DNA of 64,000 nt, taken from the NCBI RefSeq assembly GCF_000938305.1, contig NZ_JYMT01000006.1:203595-267594 (forward strand). The letters are read 5' to 3'. Both the position numbers and the translations under genes were made by a program. This DNA is from Bradyrhizobium sp. LTSP885. Its GTDB lineage: Bacteria; Pseudomonadota; Alphaproteobacteria; Rhizobiales; Xanthobacteraceae. Position 1 is the first letter of the stretch. Each line of letters begins with the position of its first letter. A model generated the notes under the pieces. That model saw only the letters and a program-made list of their open reading frames with translations, was not told the DNA's origin and did no database searches. Below, piece after piece: positions 7,483-17,103 of this stretch.

Positions 7483-8967
7483 ATGACGAGTCGCACCATC
7501 GTGACCGATCCCTTCGACTACGTCGTCTTTGGTGGTACCGGCGATCTCACCCGCCGTAAGCTACTGCCGGCACTCTACCAGCGCGAGCTGGCCGGCCAGT
7601 TGCCGTCCTCGGCGCGGATCATCGCCGTATCCCATCGGCCAGCCACCACAGAGACCTACCGGCAGGAGATTGGGTCGGCGCTTACGTGCACCTTCCCAGT
7701 GACGGAGCAGTCTTCGCAAGCGCTCCATCGCTTTCTCGCACGGCTCTCTTACATCGCAGCCGATGCCTTGAGCGAAGAGGGCTGGGGTGCGCTCGCCGAT
7801 ACGCTGCAGCCCCGCGCCGATTGCATCCGCGCCTTCTACCTCGCGACCGCGCCCGATCTCTTCGGACCGATCTGCAACCGCATCGGAGCGAACCGGCTGA
7901 TCACGGAGCGCAGCCGGTTGGTCGTCGAGAAGCCGTTCGGCAAGGACCTTGCTTCGGCGCGGGTGTTGAACGACGCGATCGGGCGGATCTTCGCCGAACA
8001 GCAGATCTACCGGATCGATCACTATCTCGGCAAAGAGACCGTGCAGAACCTTCTGGCCCTGCGCTTTGCCAACGCACTATTCGAGCCGCTCTGGAACGCC
8101 CAGCATATCGATCATGTCCAGATCACCGTCGCCGAGAGTCTCGGCGTCGAGGGGCGGGCCAGCTACTACGACACGGCCGGTGCCATGCGTGACATGGTGC
8201 AGAACCATATTTTGCAACTGCTCTGCTTGGTCGCGATGGAGCCACGCAGCTCCAGCGATGCCGATGCGCTCCGCGATGAGAAGCTCAAGGTCCTAAAGGC
8301 ACTGAAGCCGATCGACGGCAGCGCGGCGCACATGCTGGTAATTCGGGGCCAATATCGGGCCGGGATGGCGGGGGGCGCGCCCGTGCGAGGCTATCTCGAC
8401 GAACTCGACCCACAGCCGCGGCCGAGCAGCACAGAGACCTTCGTCGCGCTGAAGGCCGAGATCGCCAATTGGCGATGGGCGGGTGTCCCGTTCTATCTGC
8501 GCACTGGCAAGCGGTTGCCGGGGCGGGTGTCTGAGATCGTCATCTCCTTTCGGGGCATCCCGCATTCCGTCTTCGACGACAAGGCTGGGCCGATCTCGCC
8601 CAATCGCCTCGTCATTCGCCTACAGCCGGACGAGGGCGTCAAGCTTTGGCTGATGATCAAGGATCCGGGCCCCGGAGGCATTCGTCTGCAGCACGTCCCT
8701 CTGGATATGAGCTTCGCCGCGACCTTCGGCGCGCGGTCCCCGGAGGCCTATGAGCGGCTGTTGCTCGACGTCGTTCGCGGCGACCAGACGCTGTTCATGC
8801 GCCGGGACGAGATCGAGGCGGCTTGGGCCTGGGTAGATCCGATCCTCGCCGCCTGGCACGAGATCGATGACCCGCCGCGTCCCTATCAGGCTGGCACATG
8901 GGGACCCTCGGCCGCCATCGCGCTGATCGAGCGGGATGGCCGGACTTGGCTGGAAGGCGTCGCATGA
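7483..8967 (+). CDS. zwf: Glucose-6-phosphate 1-dehydrogenase
   Basis: Oxidises glucose 6-phosphate to 6-phosphogluconolactone with NAD(P)+, the entry step of the Entner-Doudoroff path. 494 residues, normal length. The N-terminal dinucleotide-binding motif is FGGTGDLTRRKLLPAL (residues 16-31) and the active-site signature RIDHYLGKE begins at residue 177, with the catalytic His of the family a little further on. It begins 16 bp after the GatZ-like stop and its stop overlaps an ATGA, as if coupled to a following gene; the expected pgl is missing there. The ATG at 7483 is chosen for the length of the Rossmann N terminus; the ribosome-binding site is weak. Confidence 0.95.
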   Translation: MTSRTIVTDPFDYVVFGGTGDLTRRKLLPALYQRELAGQLPSSARIIAVSHRPATTETYRQEIGSALTCTFPVTEQSSQALHRFLARLSYIAADALSEEGWGALADTLQPRADCIRAFYLATAPDLFGPICNRIGANRLITERSRLVVEKPFGKDLASARVLNDAIGRIFAEQQIYRIDHYLGKETVQNLLALRFANALFEPLWNAQHIDHVQITVAESLGVEGRASYYDTAGAMRDMVQNHILQLLCLVAMEPRSSSDADALRDEKLKVLKALKPIDGSAAHMLVIRGQYRAGMAGGAPVRGYLDELDPQPRPSSTETFVALKAEIANWRWAGVPFYLRTGKRLPGRVSEIVISFRGIPHSVFDDKAGPISPNRLVIRLQPDEGVKLWLMIKDPGPGGIRLQHVPLDMSFAATFGARSPEAYERLLLDVVRGDQTLFMRRDEIEAAWAWVDPILAAWHEIDDPPRPYQAGTWGPSAAIALIERDGRTWLEGVA

Positions 8968-9070
8968 GCGGTCGGCGAACCTCAACACCTATCGTGATAG
9001 TGCCGCGCACGCAGAGGCGCTGGCCGACTTCATCGCTTCGGTATCCATGATTACGCACATGGTCGCATAA
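8964..9070 (+). pseudogene. Possible pgl (6-phosphogluconolactonase) N-terminal remnant
   Basis: The zwf stop overlaps an ATG at 8964, which reads only 28 codons. In the neighbouring frame the sequence [20 protein letters not shown] appears and ends at a TAA at 9068-9070; it resembles the start of a 6-phosphogluconolactonase, the gene that normally sits between zwf and edd. If so, pgl has been lost by a frameshift and a large deletion. The match is short and by eye only. Confidence 0.35.
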
Positions 9071-9096
9071 CCCGCGTATCCAGTCAGGAGATTGCT

Positions 9097-10947
9097 ATGG
9101 CCGATCTTGTTCCACCGCCCAGCGTGAATGCTCGTGTCGCCGAAGTTACCAAGCGCATCGTCGAGCGCTCGCATGACAGACGTGCGCGCTATCTGGACCG
9201 CATCGCCGCTGCGGCCGCCGCCGGCCCTCGCCGCCAGCGGCTCGGTTGCGCTAATCAGGCTCACGGCTTTGCGGCCTGTGGACCGGGTGACAAGGCCGCA
9301 TTGCGGGCTGGCGATGGTGCAAATCTCGCCATTGTCACCGCCTATAACGACATGCTCTCGGCCCATCAGCCCTATGAACGCTTCCCCGAACTCATCCGTG
9401 CCGCGGCCCGGCAGGCCGGCGGCACCGCGCAAGTCGCAGGCGGCGTACCCGCCATGTGCGACGGTATCACCCAAGGCGAAGCGGGCATGGAGCTCTCGCT
9501 GTTCTCGCGCGACGCAATCGCTCTCGCAACGGCCATAGCGCTCTCGCACCAGACCTTTGATGCGGCGGTTTTTCTCGGGATTTGCGACAAGATCGTGCCA
9601 GGCCTTATCATTGGCGCACTCGCCTTCGGCCACCTGCCGGCAGTGTTCATACCCTCCGGGCCGATGACCTCCGGCCTGCCCAACGACGAGAAGTCGCGCA
9701 TCCGCCAGCTCTATGCGGAGGGCAAAGTCGGGCGCGACGCGCTTTTGGAGGCCGAGGCCAGATCCTATCACGGCCCCGGCACCTGCACCTTCTACGGCAC
9801 CGCCAATACCAACCAGATGATGATGGAGATCATGGGCCTTCATCTGCCCGGATCGTCCTTCGTCAATCCCAATACCCAACTGCGTGATGCCCTGACCACC
9901 GCCGCCACCGCCCGGGCCTTGTCGATTACCGCACTCGGCAAAGAGTATATCCCCGTGGGGCGGATGCTTGATGAGAAGGCGTTCGTCAATGGTGTCGTCG
10001 GCGTGCATGCTACCGGTGGCTCTACGAATCATACACTGCACATTGTGGCCATGGCGGCGGCGGCCGGCATCACGCTTAACTGGGACGACTTCTCGGATCT
10101 CGCCGAAGTGACGCCTCTGCTCTGCCGCGTCTATCCGAACGGGAAGGCCGACATGAATCATTTTCATGCCGCCGGTGGCATGGGTTTTGTCATCCGTGAA
10201 CTACTGAATGCCGGGCTGCTGCACCGCGACGTCGAGACTATGTGGGGCGCTCGGCTTGATGCCTATACGCGGGAACCCGTCCTGGAGGATGATGGCACGC
10301 TTGGTTGGCGCGACGGCACGCCGATCAGCGGCGATGCTTCGGTGTTGCGCGGCACCGAGGCCCCATTTCAGGCGACGGGCGGGCTAAAGCTCCTCAAAGG
10401 CAACCTGGGACGGGCGGTGATCAAGACCTCGGCGACCGCCGCGGAGCGTCACATCATCGAGGCGCCAGCCCGGGTGTTCCATTCGCAAGAAGAACTGCAG
10501 ACGGCTTTCAAGGCCGGCGCGCTGTCCGGCGATGTCGTCGCAGTGGTGCGCTTTCAGGGGCCAAAAGCAAACGGCATGCCGGAACTGCACAAGTTGATGC
10601 CGCCGCTCGGAGTTCTGCAGGACCGCGGCTTCAAAGTAGCATTGATCACCGACGGCCGGCTGTCCGGTGCGTCCGGTAAGGTACCGGCAGCGATCCACGT
10701 GACGCCTGAGGCAGCCGATGGCGGCGCCATCGCAAAAATCCGCGATGGCGATCTCGTGAGCATAGATGCGGTGGCGGGACTCTTGTTTGTGCTGGTCGAC
10801 AGCGTCGAATGGGAGTCGCGGGATCCGGTCGAAGTCAATCTTTCGACGAGCTACGTCGGGGTCGGCCGGGAGCTTTTCGCCTCGTTCCGCGCCTCGGTCG
10901 CAGCGGCCGAGGAAGGCGCGACTATCTTCTCGCGAGTCCACGCATGA
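9097..10947 (+). CDS. edd: 6-Phosphogluconate dehydratase
   Basis: Converts 6-phosphogluconate to 2-keto-3-deoxy-6-phosphogluconate; an iron-sulfur dehydratase of the IlvD/Edd family. 616 residues, close to family length. Signatures include [19 protein letters not shown], the cysteine in [10 protein letters not shown] (Cys163), [14 protein letters not shown] and [21 protein letters not shown], with further conserved [17 protein letters not shown] near the C terminus. An AGGAG ribosome-binding site precedes the ATG. Its stop overlaps the eda start (ATGA), so the two are translationally coupled. Part of the zwf-edd-eda operon downstream of the GatZ-like gene. Confidence 0.96.
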   Translation: MADLVPPPSVNARVAEVTKRIVERSHDRRARYLDRIAAAAAAGPRRQRLGCANQAHGFAACGPGDKAALRAGDGANLAIVTAYNDMLSAHQPYERFPELIRAAARQAGGTAQVAGGVPAMCDGITQGEAGMELSLFSRDAIALATAIALSHQTFDAAVFLGICDKIVPGLIIGALAFGHLPAVFIPSGPMTSGLPNDEKSRIRQLYAEGKVGRDALLEAEARSYHGPGTCTFYGTANTNQMMMEIMGLHLPGSSFVNPNTQLRDALTTAATARALSITALGKEYIPVGRMLDEKAFVNGVVGVHATGGSTNHTLHIVAMAAAAGITLNWDDFSDLAEVTPLLCRVYPNGKADMNHFHAAGGMGFVIRELLNAGLLHRDVETMWGARLDAYTREPVLEDDGTLGWRDGTPISGDASVLRGTEAPFQATGGLKLLKGNLGRAVIKTSATAAERHIIEAPARVFHSQEELQTAFKAGALSGDVVAVVRFQGPKANGMPELHKLMPPLGVLQDRGFKVALITDGRLSGASGKVPAAIHVTPEAADGGAIAKIRDGDLVSIDAVAGLLFVLVDSVEWESRDPVEVNLSTSYVGVGRELFASFRASVAAAEEGATIFSRVHA

Positions 10948-11600
10948 CATCCATCCCGCAATATGGTCTTTCCACCATCCTCGCGCAGGCACCCGTCGTG
11001 CCCGTGGTAACGGTCGTCGATGTTCACGACGCAGTGCCGCTCGCCAAGGCCCTTGTCGCCGGCGGTCTATCGGTGATCGAGGTCACGCTAAGGACCGCGG
11101 CGGCGTTGGACGCGATCTACGCGATTGCCGCGGAGGTCGAAGGTGCGATCGTGGGCGCGGGCACCGTACGCGAACCCGCGCAACTCGCAGCGGCCGCGCG
11201 GGCCGGCGCCCGTTTTGCGGTCTCGCCAGGCTTTACGGCTCGTCTGCTCGACGCGGCCGCCGACACCGATCCGCCGCTGCTGCCCGGCGTGGCGACGGCA
11301 TCCGAAGCCATGACGCTGATTGACCGCGGCTACCGCTTTGCCAAATTCTTCCCGGCCGAGCCGGCGGGCGGTCGAGCCTATCTCTCGGCCCTAGCCGGGC
11401 CGCTGCCGCAACTCATGTTCTGCCCGACGGGCGGCATCACGATCGAGACAGCGCCGCGCTATCTCGATTTGCCCAACGTCGTTTGCATCGGCGGTTCCTG
11501 GATGGTCACCCATGACCGGATCGCCGCGAAGGACTGGACCTCGGTGGAAGGCGCAAGCCGTACCGCCGCGACGTTGCGGCAGCCTCCGCGCCGAACCTAG
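10944..11600 (+). CDS. eda: KDPG aldolase
   Basis: 2-Dehydro-3-deoxy-phosphogluconate aldolase, class I, 218 residues; splits KDPG into pyruvate and glyceraldehyde 3-phosphate. The Schiff-base lysine is Lys134 in [13 protein letters not shown]; the conserved Glu lies in VIEVTLRT, and the phosphate-binding turn in PTGGI and CIGGSWM. The start at 10944 overlaps the edd stop, which is preferred to an upstream in-frame start inside edd. The last gene of the rightward operon. Confidence 0.95.
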   Translation: MTSIPQYGLSTILAQAPVVPVVTVVDVHDAVPLAKALVAGGLSVIEVTLRTAAALDAIYAIAAEVEGAIVGAGTVREPAQLAAAARAGARFAVSPGFTARLLDAAADTDPPLLPGVATASEAMTLIDRGYRFAKFFPAEPAGGRAYLSALAGPLPQLMFCPTGGITIETAPRYLDLPNVVCIGGSWMVTHDRIAAKDWTSVEGASRTAATLRQPPRRT

Positions 11601-11823
11601 AGCGTGCTGATTTTAAGTCCGCCTACAGCCTGAGTTTGTGAGATAGTTGGCGCTTCTTCAGGCGTGAAAACCGATCGCGGCGCAAACTGCTTCGACGGTT
11701 CGTGCGGCAGATGTCTCGCATTGTTCGAAGTCGTGACGAGGTTTGCCGAGCAGCTCTGTGGTTGCCGCGATGTCTCCCGCCTCCAGCCGGCAAGCACAGT
11801 CGATTGTTTCATGTCATCAATGT
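11601..11823. other. Intergenic region with a doubtful gene remnant
   Basis: Between the convergent eda and epimerase genes. On the minus strand one frame holds LEAGDIAATTELLGKPRHDF, reminiscent of the C terminus of an NAD(P)-binding (NmrA-like) protein, but the frame is open only briefly. No terminator with a T-run was found. The identification is weak. Confidence 0.2.
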
Positions 11824-12726
11824 CTATCCGACGCGTTGGCGCTCGCCAAGAGAAACGAGCGACTCGGACCGCAGCGCGTCCGCGAACTCGCGACGCATGA
11901 ATGCAAGCGCATGCTCGGCGATATCGTTGCTGTCAGACCAGACATCGCGCCACGCGGCCACCATCGCGCCAAGCGCCTCGCCGGCGACCGACGAGGAAAA
12001 TGCTTCAAACGCGATCGTGCGGTCGTACCCGATCCGCCGCAGCGCCCGAAATGAAGGAGAGAACGCGATCGAGCCACTGCCTAAGTATCCTCGATGGTTT
12101 TCGTTTACGTGGAAATACCCCAGCCGTTCGGCACAGAGTTCGATGACGCCGACGCAGTCGGCCTCTTCAATATTCATGTGAAACGTATCGAGATGAACAA
12201 AGACGTTCGCTTCCCCGACCTCGTCAATGAATCTAAGGGTCTGGGCGCCGGTATTGAGCAGATTGGTCTCATAGCGGTTTACCGCTTCCAGCCCGATGTC
12301 GATGTTGGCCAGTCGCGCTTCTCGCGCCAAATCGCGAATTACAGCCACAGCGTTCGCGCGCCCTGCAGGAGACGCGCAGCGGCTATATTTCTTCAGGGCG
12401 GAATAGATAACGCCGCCAAGATAGTCCCCGCCAAGCGCTGTTGTGGCGTGCAACGCCTTCGCGAGGATCGCGCTCCCGCGACGCACTTCGACAAGGTCCA
12501 CGCTAGATACGTCGGCTTCCGCCGGGAGACCTAGACTGACTGCCGCCTTGATGTTGTGAAGCTCAAGAAGCGTCCGCGTATGGGCAAGGTCGATCTTGTC
12601 AGGATCGAGGAGCGGGATCTCAAGAAGGTCATATCCGGCGCGAGCTGCGCAGGCGATCGCTCTTTCCGCTTCCGCGTGGCTCCAGGCTCCAACCCAGACC
12701 ATCGCATGCACCCCGTAGCGTGGCAT
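11824..12726 (-). CDS. Ketose 3-epimerase / sugar phosphate isomerase-epimerase family (D-tagatose 3-epimerase-like)
   Basis: TIM-barrel protein of 300 residues resembling D-tagatose/D-psicose 3-epimerases. The metal ligands of that family can be placed: Glu in IGLEAVNRYE, Asp and His in HLDTFHMNIEE, His in YFHVNENHRG and Glu in IAFEAFSSS; NHRGYLGSG is typical of this group. It would epimerise a free ketose at C3, for example D-ribulose to D-xylulose, which would link ribitol dehydrogenase to central metabolism (inference). ATG at 12726 follows GGAGACGACG. It is the last intact gene of the leftward ribitol-type cluster, separated from it by SDR and IS6 scars. A fragment of a similar C terminus occurs at about 19340-19410. 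Confidence 0.8.
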   Translation of the reverse strand: MPRYGVHAMVWVGAWSHAEAERAIACAARAGYDLLEIPLLDPDKIDLAHTRTLLELHNIKAAVSLGLPAEADVSSVDLVEVRRGSAILAKALHATTALGGDYLGGVIYSALKKYSRCASPAGRANAVAVIRDLAREARLANIDIGLEAVNRYETNLLNTGAQTLRFIDEVGEANVFVHLDTFHMNIEEADCVGVIELCAERLGYFHVNENHRGYLGSGSIAFSPSFRALRRIGYDRTIAFEAFSSSVAGEALGAMVAAWRDVWSDSNDIAEHALAFMRREFADALRSESLVSLGERQRVG

Positions 12727-12887
12727 CGTCGTCTCCATCTCAGCGGTTTCGTCTTGGCAAGGATTCTCAGTTGATTGGATTACCAGCATAGTCAGCTTAC
12801 CGAACGACGGGCAAGAGAAGAGCAAATTCTCGCGGCTGCGATCATGCGGCAGCATTCAAACCAGCAATCCCGCGCTAAGCGTTCATC

Positions 12888-12959
12888 AAAATAGAGCCAA
12901 ACAGCGTGGGCAATCACCTCCGCTGAAAATCGATGGCCGCAATAAGGGGAGCTGGGTGT
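12888..12959 (-). mobile_element. IS6-family transposase N-terminal fragment
   Basis: The peptide SPYCGHRFSAEVIAHAVWLY matches the conserved N terminus of IS6-family transposases, after which the similarity stops. The scrap is in frame with the SDR remnant upstream of it on the minus strand. No terminal repeats could be found. It may mark the event that broke the SDR gene. Confidence 0.6.
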
Positions 12960-13034
12960 CTTGATCATGCCGGCCGGATATCCGAGAATCCTCCCCAACC
13001 CCTCAACGTGATGGTTTCGTTCAAGGACACGCAC

Positions 13035-13161
13035 CAGCGCGTCCGCCTTGTCAATGGCTACGTCGGCAATAACGACCTTCGCACCCTCGACCGCATAACT
13101 GCGGACGATCGCCTCGCCAATGCCTTGGTGCGCCGCCGACGACCTTCGCGTTCAGTCTCAT
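13035..13161 (-). pseudogene. Broken SmoS-like short-chain dehydrogenase (5' fragment)
   Basis: An ATG at 13161 with a good ribosome-binding site (GGGGACAGGAAA) begins MRLNAKV, but the frame is soon lost. In another frame GIGEAIVRSYAVEGAKVVIA and DVAIDKADALV follow, matching GIGEAIVRAYVSEGATVVIADVEMVKAEAL of the intact SmoS-like protein at 36223-36993. A short deletion removed the glycine-rich motif, and the rest of the gene is replaced by other sequence and an IS6 fragment. It lies directly after a GatDH-like SDR, the same order as in the intact operon at 36.2-37.8 kb. Confidence 0.75.
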
Positions 13162-13178
13162 TTTCCTGTCCCCTGTGG

Positions 13179-13946
13179 TCAGCGCGTCGTGTAACCGCCG
13201 TCAACCACCAGCACCTCGCCAGTAACGTAGCTCGACGCCAGCGAGCAAAGGAAAAGTGCGCAACCCGCCACCTCTTCAGGCTGCCCGACGCGCCCCATCG
13301 GGGTCATCGAGCGCCAAATTGGAAACCAGTCGGGGTTGGCGATGCCGCCACGCGACATGTCCGTCTCGATATAGCCGGGCGCAAGAGCATTAACTCGAAT
13401 ATTGTCCGCGGCGAGCTCGCTTGCCAGGCTCTTTGTCATCATATGGACCGCCGCCTTCGAACTATTGTAAGCGACCTGATTTTGCGGGATGTTCGAGACA
13501 ATGCCTGACATTGAGCCGATGTTGAGGATAACGCCTCCCCCCTGCCTACGCATGGGCGCAAGGGCCGCGCGACAACCGCGAAACACTGCGTCGACGTTTA
13601 GGCTCATGATCTCGCGCCAGGTCTTGTCGGAGAAAGTGCCGCTGTCGCCATGAATCGCGGCGCCTGCATTGTTGACGAGTATCTCAAGTTTGCCCGTCCG
13701 CGACACCGTTTCGCGCACGAGATGGTCCGCCGCGCCCTCTTCCGCGAGATCGGCAGCTATGAACTCACAAGCGATGCCGGCACTAGACAGCGATTTTTCG
13801 GCATCGGCCGCTCGGCTGCGCGCGCTGATAACAACGCGCGCGCCGGCCTCGCCGAGGGCTTTAGCGATAGCCAAGCCAATACCGCGCGTTCCACCAGTGA
13901 CGAGCGCTACTTGGCCATCGAGCCGAAATCTGTCGAGTATCATCAT
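13179..13946 (-). CDS. SDR polyol dehydrogenase (GatDH-like)
   Basis: Classical short-chain dehydrogenase of 255 residues: cofactor motif [10 protein letters not shown] near residues 14-23, NNAG motif ([12 protein letters not shown]), catalytic Ser in GSMSG and the YNSSKAA active site, ending [13 protein letters not shown]-type sugar-alcohol dehydrogenases such as galactitol 2-dehydrogenase share the GSMSGIVSN and [10 protein letters not shown] features. It resembles the SDR at 37010-37783. ATG at 13946 has GGAAGGAAG just upstream; a longer frame from 13994 lacks such a site. It follows ribitol dehydrogenase in the leftward operon and probably oxidises a related polyol; the exact substrate cannot be read. 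Confidence 0.85.
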   Translation of the reverse strand: MMILDRFRLDGQVALVTGGTRGIGLAIAKALGEAGARVVISARSRAADAEKSLSSAGIACEFIAADLAEEGAADHLVRETVSRTGKLEILVNNAGAAIHGDSGTFSDKTWREIMSLNVDAVFRGCRAALAPMRRQGGGVILNIGSMSGIVSNIPQNQVAYNSSKAAVHMMTKSLASELAADNIRVNALAPGYIETDMSRGGIANPDWFPIWRSMTPMGRVGQPEEVAGCALFLCSLASSYVTGEVLVVDGGYTTR

Positions 13947-14179
13947 TGCTTCCTTCCATTCGGCTTCGCCGATTTGCAATTCTGTGCCTGTCACTGGTGG
14001 TCCATTACATCCTTGGAAGCCCAGCTGCCGCCGCTACCCGCGACGACGAAGCACGAGCGCGGCCTAAGCCAACCGCGATGCCGTAAACATGGTCTTGCAT
14101 GGCATTTCAATTGCCCCATGGTGTGTCTTGAAAGGACGCTGATGTTGGGCGGAAAATCGAGAGCGGTCATGTTGAACTG

Positions 14180-14908
14180 CTAGATGTCTGCGCTTTGTGG
14201 TAGGATCACAAGATCCCGGATTGTAACGTTCCTCGGCCGAGTGAGCATGAACAGAACGGCTGCAGCCACCTCTATCGGTTCGATCAAACCTCCGGCCATA
14301 ACCGCCTCATCGAGCTTCTCTTTTGGCCAGTCGCTGATCAGCGCCGTAGCGACAGGGCCAGGAGCGACGGCGCCGACGCGAAGTCCATGTTTGGCAACTT
14401 GTCGTCGAACCGTGTGGACGAAAGCCTGTACCGCATGTTTGGAGGCTGTGTAGATCGGCTCCCACACGACCGGGATAAGGCCGGCTACCGAGCTGGTAAC
14501 GATGATATCGCCGGTCTTGCGCTCAACCATGTGAGGTAGAACAGCATGGACAGACCGGAACACGGCATTGATATTCAGGCTCAGCATACGATCCCAGGCG
14601 TCTGGATCGCCATGGATCACTTCACCCCCGATGTAAGAACCCGCGTTGGCGTGAAAAATATCAAGGCCACCTGCCCTCTCCAGAATTTTCGGCATCATTC
14701 TGGACACGCTGGCGGGATCGACCAAGTCGACGACCAAGGGGATCGCCTGGGGACCGAGCTCCGCGCAAATTCTCGTCAGCGCTTCTTCGGCGCGGTCTAT
14801 GAGCACGACGCGGGCGCCCGCAGATAAAAGGCATCTGGCGCATTCGAGGCCGATGCCCGACGCGGCGCCAGTGATTGCTGCGACTTTTCCGGATAGATCC
14901 TGACTCAC
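14180..14908 (-). CDS. rbtD: Ribitol 2-dehydrogenase
   Basis: SDR-family enzyme of about 242 residues that oxidises ribitol to D-ribulose with NAD+. The sequence follows Klebsiella-type ribitol dehydrogenases closely: [30 protein letters not shown] [41 protein letters not shown] and the C-terminal [11 protein letters not shown]. The start is taken as GTG at 14908, because GGGGAGAG lies seven bases before it and the resulting N terminus matches known enzymes; an ATG at 14923 is the alternative. It begins 22 bp after the permease stop, so it belongs to the same operon as the ABC transporter. Confidence 0.9.
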   Translation of the reverse strand: MSQDLSGKVAAITGAASGIGLECARCLLSAGARVVLIDRAEEALTRICAELGPQAIPLVVDLVDPASVSRMMPKILERAGGLDIFHANAGSYIGGEVIHGDPDAWDRMLSLNINAVFRSVHAVLPHMVERKTGDIIVTSSVAGLIPVVWEPIYTASKHAVQAFVHTVRRQVAKHGLRVGAVAPGPVATALISDWPKEKLDEAVMAGGLIEPIEVAAAVLFMLTRPRNVTIRDLVILPQSADI

Positions 14909-14930
14909 TTTGTCTCTCCCCATGCTTAGT

Positions 14931-16190
14931 TCACGCGCGGCCGTGTGACACTCGGGATCTGCGCGCCAGCGAGTCGACGATGACCGCGACCGCAAGCACG
15001 GCGCCAGTGATCATGTACCGAAGCGACGAGGACAGATCGATGAGCGTCAGCCCGCTCGCGATCGACTGGATGACGATGATGCCGAGCAGCGCTGAATATG
15101 CATTGCCTCGACCGCCGAACAGGCTCGTGCCGCCGATTACGGCGGCGGCGATGGCGTTGAGATTGACGTCGCCAGTGCCCGCCTGAATGCTCGCCGACGC
15201 GAGGCGTGCGGCAGATAACACGCCACCGGCAGCAGCGAACATCGAACATAGAGCAAAGGCGCTCGTATAGATGAGCCTGACATTGATGCCAGCGCGCCGC
15301 GCCGCCTCCCGGTTGCCTCCGACAGCGGTCATTGAGCGGCCCCATTTCGTCCGTGTCAGCGAGTAGCTCATCGCCATGACCAAGCCGACGAAGAGGCCGA
15401 ACATCCAGGGGACCCCACGGGCTTGGTTAAGGTAAAAGACGACGAGTTCGAGCGCGACTGTGATCGCGACCGCCCGGACGAGTAGCGTGCCGAGCGACTG
15501 GGAGGACAGGTTGGCCTGGCGGCGATGCACGATGGCGCGAACGCCTGTCGCGAACGTCACGAGCCCCGGAAGCGCCGCGAGGGCATAAGCGACGGAGTGT
15601 GGCATGACCAGTATTTGGCCGAAGTTCACCAGGGGCGAACCGTACGGCAGATTGATTGAGCCGGCGGCACCGAGTATGTAGAGCTGCAGCCCCAGGATGG
15701 CTAGCAGGCCTGAGAGCGTCGATACGAAGCTCGGCATCCCGACGCGATTAAACAGCAAAGCGTAGAGGGAACCAATAAGGCCGCCAACCGATACGGCGGC
15801 GGCGATCGCAAGCCATGCTGGCCAACCTTGGTTGACCCAAAGAACGCCGACCATCGCCGAGGCAAAGCCGCTGAGCGAGCCGACGGAGAGGTCGATCTCG
15901 CCAACGATCAGGATGCAGACGATGCCGAGAGAAATCACGCCCACCGTCGAGCAGTCGAAGAGCAGGTTGGCGAGATTGTCGCTCGATAGGAAGACCGGAT
16001 TGAGGCTCTCGAAGACGGTCCAAATGATCACTAGTCCGACGACAACCGGAAGGGACCCGAGGTCGCCCGAACGCACGCGACTGAGAAATGAGCGGATCGC
16101 GCCGCTAGCGCCGGCCTCGTGAGTCACGCGCACGTCGCCGCGATCCATCAGCGGCGCGGGCGCCACGTCGTCTTTGATGTCGCTGGTCAT
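14931..16190 (-). CDS. Sugar/polyol ABC transporter permease (RbsC/XylH type)
   Basis: Inner-membrane permease of 419 residues in the branched ribose/xylose importer family (BPD_transp_2). About ten hydrophobic segments; hallmarks are [37 protein letters not shown] (the cytoplasmic loop that contacts the ATPase), and [15 protein letters not shown]. The length matches the xylose-type XylH subgroup rather than shorter RbsC. Its start overlaps the ATPase stop (ATGA). With the upstream ATPase and binding protein it forms one importer, probably for ribitol or a similar pentitol because ribitol dehydrogenase follows immediately. Confidence 0.92.
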   Translation of the reverse strand: MTSDIKDDVAPAPLMDRGDVRVTHEAGASGAIRSFLSRVRSGDLGSLPVVVGLVIIWTVFESLNPVFLSSDNLANLLFDCSTVGVISLGIVCILIVGEIDLSVGSLSGFASAMVGVLWVNQGWPAWLAIAAAVSVGGLIGSLYALLFNRVGMPSFVSTLSGLLAILGLQLYILGAAGSINLPYGSPLVNFGQILVMPHSVAYALAALPGLVTFATGVRAIVHRRQANLSSQSLGTLLVRAVAITVALELVVFYLNQARGVPWMFGLFVGLVMAMSYSLTRTKWGRSMTAVGGNREAARRAGINVRLIYTSAFALCSMFAAAGGVLSAARLASASIQAGTGDVNLNAIAAAVIGGTSLFGGRGNAYSALLGIIVIQSIASGLTLIDLSSSLRYMITGAVLAVAVIVDSLARRSRVSHGRA

Positions 16191-17011
16191 GGCTGCTGAC
16201 GCTCCTGTGTGCTCGTGCCCTGAGGCTGCCGCCGCTCGACCCGACGGGAGACCGAATTGTTCGAGGCCCCGGTAATGGCGCCGACCAACTCCGCATTCGT
16301 GGCGTCCGGAAGAAACACGCCGTTGTTACGTCCCAGGCGCAATACGACGATGCGGTCTGCGACCGCTCTGACATCTTCCATGTTGTGGCTGATCATGACG
16401 ACCCCCAGACCACGCGCGCGGACCCGTTCGATCAGGTCGAGCACTTCGGCGGTTTGGGCGACGCCGAGCGCCGCGGTTGGCTCGTCGAGCAGGATAAGTT
16501 TCGGATCAAGGAGCAGCGACCGGGCGATCGCGACGGTCTGGCGCTGGCCGCCGGAGAGCGAGGCGACCACCTCGCGGACACTCGGGATGCGCGCAGACAG
16601 CTCTTTGAGAAGCTTCCAGGAGCGTATTTCCATAGACACTTCGTCCAGTTGTAGCGGATTTAGCTCTCTGCCCAGAAAGATGTTGGCGACCACGTTCAGG
16701 TTTTCGCAGAGGGCGAGGTCCTGGAAGACGGTCGCGATGCCGAGCGTCAGCGCCGCGCTCGGGTTGTCGAAAGTCACGTTCTTGCTGCGGAACGTAATCG
16801 TTCCTTCGCTCGGCGGATGCACGCCTGCGAGTATCTTGACCAGGGTCGATTTCCCCGCGCCGTTGTCGCCTACAAGCGCCACGACCTCACCCGCATGAAC
16901 ATCTAGATCGATATCGGTCAGCGCCGAGACGGCGCCGAAACGTTTGGAGACGCCTCGCAGGCTGAGCACCAGTTCATGTGGCGAGGCCGGTCCTTGAGGA
17001 GAGTCAGTCAT
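16187..17011 (-). CDS. Sugar ABC transporter ATP-binding protein (single-domain)
   Basis: ATPase of 274 residues. Walker A GDNGAGKST, signature LSGGQRQTVAIARSLLLDPK, Walker B LILLDEPTAALG and the switch His in VVMISHNMED are intact. Unlike RbsA/XylG, which carry two ATPase domains (about 500 residues), it has only one, as in FrcA-type transporters, so it should act as a homodimer. The last 25 residues are hydrophilic and Gln/Arg-rich. Translationally coupled to the permease gene; 92 bp after the binding-protein stop. Confidence 0.93.
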   Translation of the reverse strand: MTDSPQGPASPHELVLSLRGVSKRFGAVSALTDIDLDVHAGEVVALVGDNGAGKSTLVKILAGVHPPSEGTITFRSKNVTFDNPSAALTLGIATVFQDLALCENLNVVANIFLGRELNPLQLDEVSMEIRSWKLLKELSARIPSVREVVASLSGGQRQTVAIARSLLLDPKLILLDEPTAALGVAQTAEVLDLIERVRARGLGVVMISHNMEDVRAVADRIVVLRLGRNNGVFLPDATNAELVGAITGASNNSVSRRVERRQPQGTSTQERQQP

Positions 17012-17103
17012 GCGAGCGGCCTTTCAAGTATTGTGCGGCGGCATGCGAGTGGAGACCGTCCGGCCGTTGAGCGCGAGGCCGGACGGTCGCTTTCAGGTCG
17101 CGA

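Noticed and set aside
6162..7499. 445-codon open frame on the minus strand across the GatZ-like gene
   Set aside because: It is the antisense shadow of a high-GC gene; it is Arg/Asp/Val-rich, has no domain, and the plus strand carries a clear PF08013 protein.
8989..10167. 392-codon open frame opposite edd
   Set aside because: Shadow frame with biased composition; edd motifs on the plus strand are complete.
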